Made by a program: the position numbers and the translations under genes. The notes beneath the pieces were generated by a model. That model saw only the letters and a program-made list of their open reading frames with translations, made no database searches and was not told where the DNA came from. Of a DNA stretch of 64,000 bases, positions 62,409-64,000 are shown one piece after another (positions within the stretch are counted from its first letter, which is position 1; the number at the start of each line of letters is the position of its first letter). This stretch comes from Rhodoferax ferrireducens (lineage in GTDB: Bacteria; Pseudomonadota; Gammaproteobacteria; Burkholderiales; Burkholderiaceae_C): contig MTEI01000004.1 of NCBI GenBank assembly GCA_002083775.1, positions 1 to 64,000 on the forward strand, read 5' to 3'.

Positions 62409-62707
62409 GGGTTGTGATCGAGAAAAGGACGTTTTAGGGTATAAGGAGCCGGAAAATATAGCCCGCTGGACCTTGCGCTTGAACGACCGCAAGCTGCATT
62501 TCTGTCCTCACACGCAGCGGTGAGGCGGGGTGATTCCACCCCATAACCGCATGCGCATCAACCAGTCGCCCCGCCGTTCGTTGCTGACGCTCGACATCGC
62601 TTCGGCAATCAGCCGCAAGCAGATGCCACCGGAAAACACCCCAACCTACGCGCTTGAAGTTGGGCCAGCCAACGCCAGCAAAACCGCTTCGAATCACACC
62701 CAGTCGC
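62409..62707. other. Gap with an imperfect inverted repeat
   Basis: CCCCAACCTACGCGCTTGAA and GTTGGGCCAGCCAAC (62638-62674) form an imperfect inverted repeat. No gene is supported. Confidence 0.4.
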
Positions 62708-64000
62708 TCAACCCTTGGCCATCGCCTCCGCCTGGATGGCGGTGAGGGCAATGGTGAACACAATGTCGTCCACCAGCGCGCCGCGCGACAGGTCGTTCAC
62801 CGGCTTGCGCAGGCCTTGCAACATCGGGCCCACCGACAACACATTGGCCGAGCGCTGCACTGCCTTGTAAGTGGTGTTGCCCGTGTTGAGGTCGGGAAAG
62901 ATCAGCACCGTGGCCTGGCCGGCCACCAGGCTGTTGGGGGCCTTTTGCTTGCCCACGTCGGGCACGGTGGCCGCGTCAAACTGCAGCGGACCATCCAGCA
63001 CCAGGTCTGGCCAGCGGGCTCTGGCCAGTTCGGAGGCGGCGCGCACTTTTTCTACGTCGTCACCCGCCCCTGAGGCCCCGGTGCTGTAGCTGATCATGGC
63101 CACCTTGGGGTCGATGCCAAAGGCGCGCGCGCTCTCAGAACTCTGGTGAGCGATCTCGGCCAGTTCCTCGGCCGTGGGGTCGGGGTTGACGGCGCAGTCA
63201 GCATAAACCATGACCTGATCCGGCATGAGCATGAAAAAGCACGACGACACAATGCTCGATCCCGGCGCGGTCTTGATCAGTTGCAGCGCCGGGCGCACCG
63301 TGTTGGCGGTGGTGTGCACCGCGCCGCTGACCAGGCCATCGACCTCATCCACCGCCAGCATCATGGTGCCCAGCACCACCGTGTCTTCCAGTTGCAGCAG
63401 CGCCTGGCCGGGGGTCAGGCCCTTGGCTTTGCGCAGTTCCACCATGGGGGCCACATAGCGCTCGGCAATCTCGGCGGGGTCCAGAATCTCCAGCTCCACG
63501 GGCAGCTCGACCCCCATGGCGTCGGCCACCGACTGGATGACCTTGCGTTTGCCCAGCAGCACACAACGCGCCAAGCCTTTTTCGGTGCAGGTCACTGCCG
63601 CGCGGATGGTGCGCGGCTCGTCGCCCTCAGGCAACACGATGCGTTTATTGGCTGCACGCGCCTTTTGCATGAGCTGGTAACGAAACGCCGGGGGCGACAT
63701 GCGTTGTGGCAGGGCATGGTCCAGACCAGCGCAGATGGCCACGGTATCGAGTTGCTCGACCACACTGTCAATCACTTGGTTCATGCGGATCAGGTCGTCC
63801 TGCGGGACAGCCAATGGCAGGCGGCTGATGCGGGCAGCGGTCTCGTAGCTGTCGCCGTTCGTGCGCAGCACCGGCAGACCGCTGTGAAACGCCAGCGCAC
63901 CAAAGCGCTGAATGCGCGGGCTGATGAAGCTGTGGTGCGTGAGCACCAGGCCAGCCAGTTCAATGCCGTTACTAGCTGCCAGTGCGACGGCGAGCATGAC
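62708..64000 (-). CDS. pta: Phosphate acetyltransferase, C-terminal part
   Basis: The C-terminal 430 residues of Pta, which interconverts acetyl-CoA and acetyl phosphate. A DRTGG-type middle domain (up to about residue 90 of the visible part) precedes the catalytic PTA_PTB domain with [12 protein letters not shown] and [11 protein letters not shown]. The frame is open at the window edge, so the N-terminus lies outside. Confidence 0.95.
   Translation of the reverse strand, partial: VMLAVALAASNGIELAGLVLTHHSFISPRIQRFGALAFHSGLPVLRTNGDSYETAARISRLPLAVPQDDLIRMNQVIDSVVEQLDTVAICAGLDHALPQRMSPPAFRYQLMQKARAANKRIVLPEGDEPRTIRAAVTCTEKGLARCVLLGKRKVIQSVADAMGVELPVELEILDPAEIAERYVAPMVELRKAKGLTPGQALLQLEDTVVLGTMMLAVDEVDGLVSGAVHTTANTVRPALQLIKTAPGSSIVSSCFFMLMPDQVMVYADCAVNPDPTAEELAEIAHQSSESARAFGIDPKVAMISYSTGASGAGDDVEKVRAASELARARWPDLVLDGPLQFDAATVPDVGKQKAPNSLVAGQATVLIFPDLNTGNTTYKAVQRSANVLSVGPMLQGLRKPVNDLSRGALVDDIVFTIALTAIQAEAMAKG

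Noticed and set aside
1-64000. CRISPR array or cas genes
   Set aside because: No regularly spaced direct repeats with unique spacers were seen; the GGTCC array lacks spacers and is symmetric.
1-64000. Complete insertion sequence with transposase
   Set aside because: No transposase frame is recognisable anywhere in the window.

Overview
The window looks like a chromosomal segment of a Comamonadaceae betaproteobacterium close to Rhodoferax, probably a purple non-sulfur phototroph. The reasons are the high GC, Burkholderiales-type gene forms (long TrpRS, SthA, UppP, LolCD, ThiBPQ), a bchE-bchJ pair for anaerobic bacteriochlorophyll synthesis, and a family of short dispersed repeats that I associate with this family.

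Layout. 1-2.8 kb: tail of an MCE/Mla-type lipid transport operon (5'-damaged ATPase, MlaD-like protein, lipoprotein) and a convergent BrkB protein. 3.0-5.3 kb: bchJ and bchE on the minus strand behind a promoter with PpsR-like and FNR-like motifs. 5.5-20.6 kb: mutS, a DsrE-like protein with a perfect FNR box upstream, a lone Anbu proteasome homologue, an alpha/beta hydrolase, sthA, a PAS histidine kinase overlapping an HD-GYP gene, uppP, a LON-domain protein, a P-loop protein, a membrane protein and glnS. 20.6-23.7 kb: a small defence-like patch with an Mrr endonuclease, an MNT-domain regulator, a truncated HEPN remnant, udk and a GIY-YIG-like protein; two sites here share an operator-like motif. 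23.8-27.4 kb: an ECF42-type sigma factor gene with two DGPF/YciI proteins, two VOC proteins and an SRPBCC protein, plus a promoter matching the ECF42 pattern. 27.5-46.8 kb: housekeeping genes including ubiB-family, tatD, lolD, lolC/E, recJ, rnm-like, yciO-like, an M50 protease with an apparent 3' frameshift, and trpS. 46.87 kb: tRNA-Ser(CGA).

About 46.94-55.47 kb is an 8.5-kb integrated element in the tRNA-Ser gene. It holds a P4-type integrase, an AlpA-like protein, a primase-helicase, a symmetric iteron array that looks like a replication origin, RadC, several unknown proteins and a PEP-CTERM cargo gene. Arm-type repeats lie at both ends and a degenerate right attachment site is followed by what may be the original tRNA terminator. 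It resembles a replicating satellite or small integrative element, with no capsid or conjugation genes.

55.5-64 kb: two small unknown genes, an HD-GYP protein without its HD pair, the thiBPQ operon under a TPP riboswitch with a palindromic repeat inside it, a GNAT acetyltransferase, and the C-terminal part of pta running off the window.

Across the window at least nine copies of a roughly 55-bp hairpin repeat (TAGCT, AGCCCTT, loop, AAGGGCT, AGAGGC, ATTT) are scattered. Several lie in reading frame inside coding genes (mutS twice, thiP, the 3' end of the RpfE-like gene).
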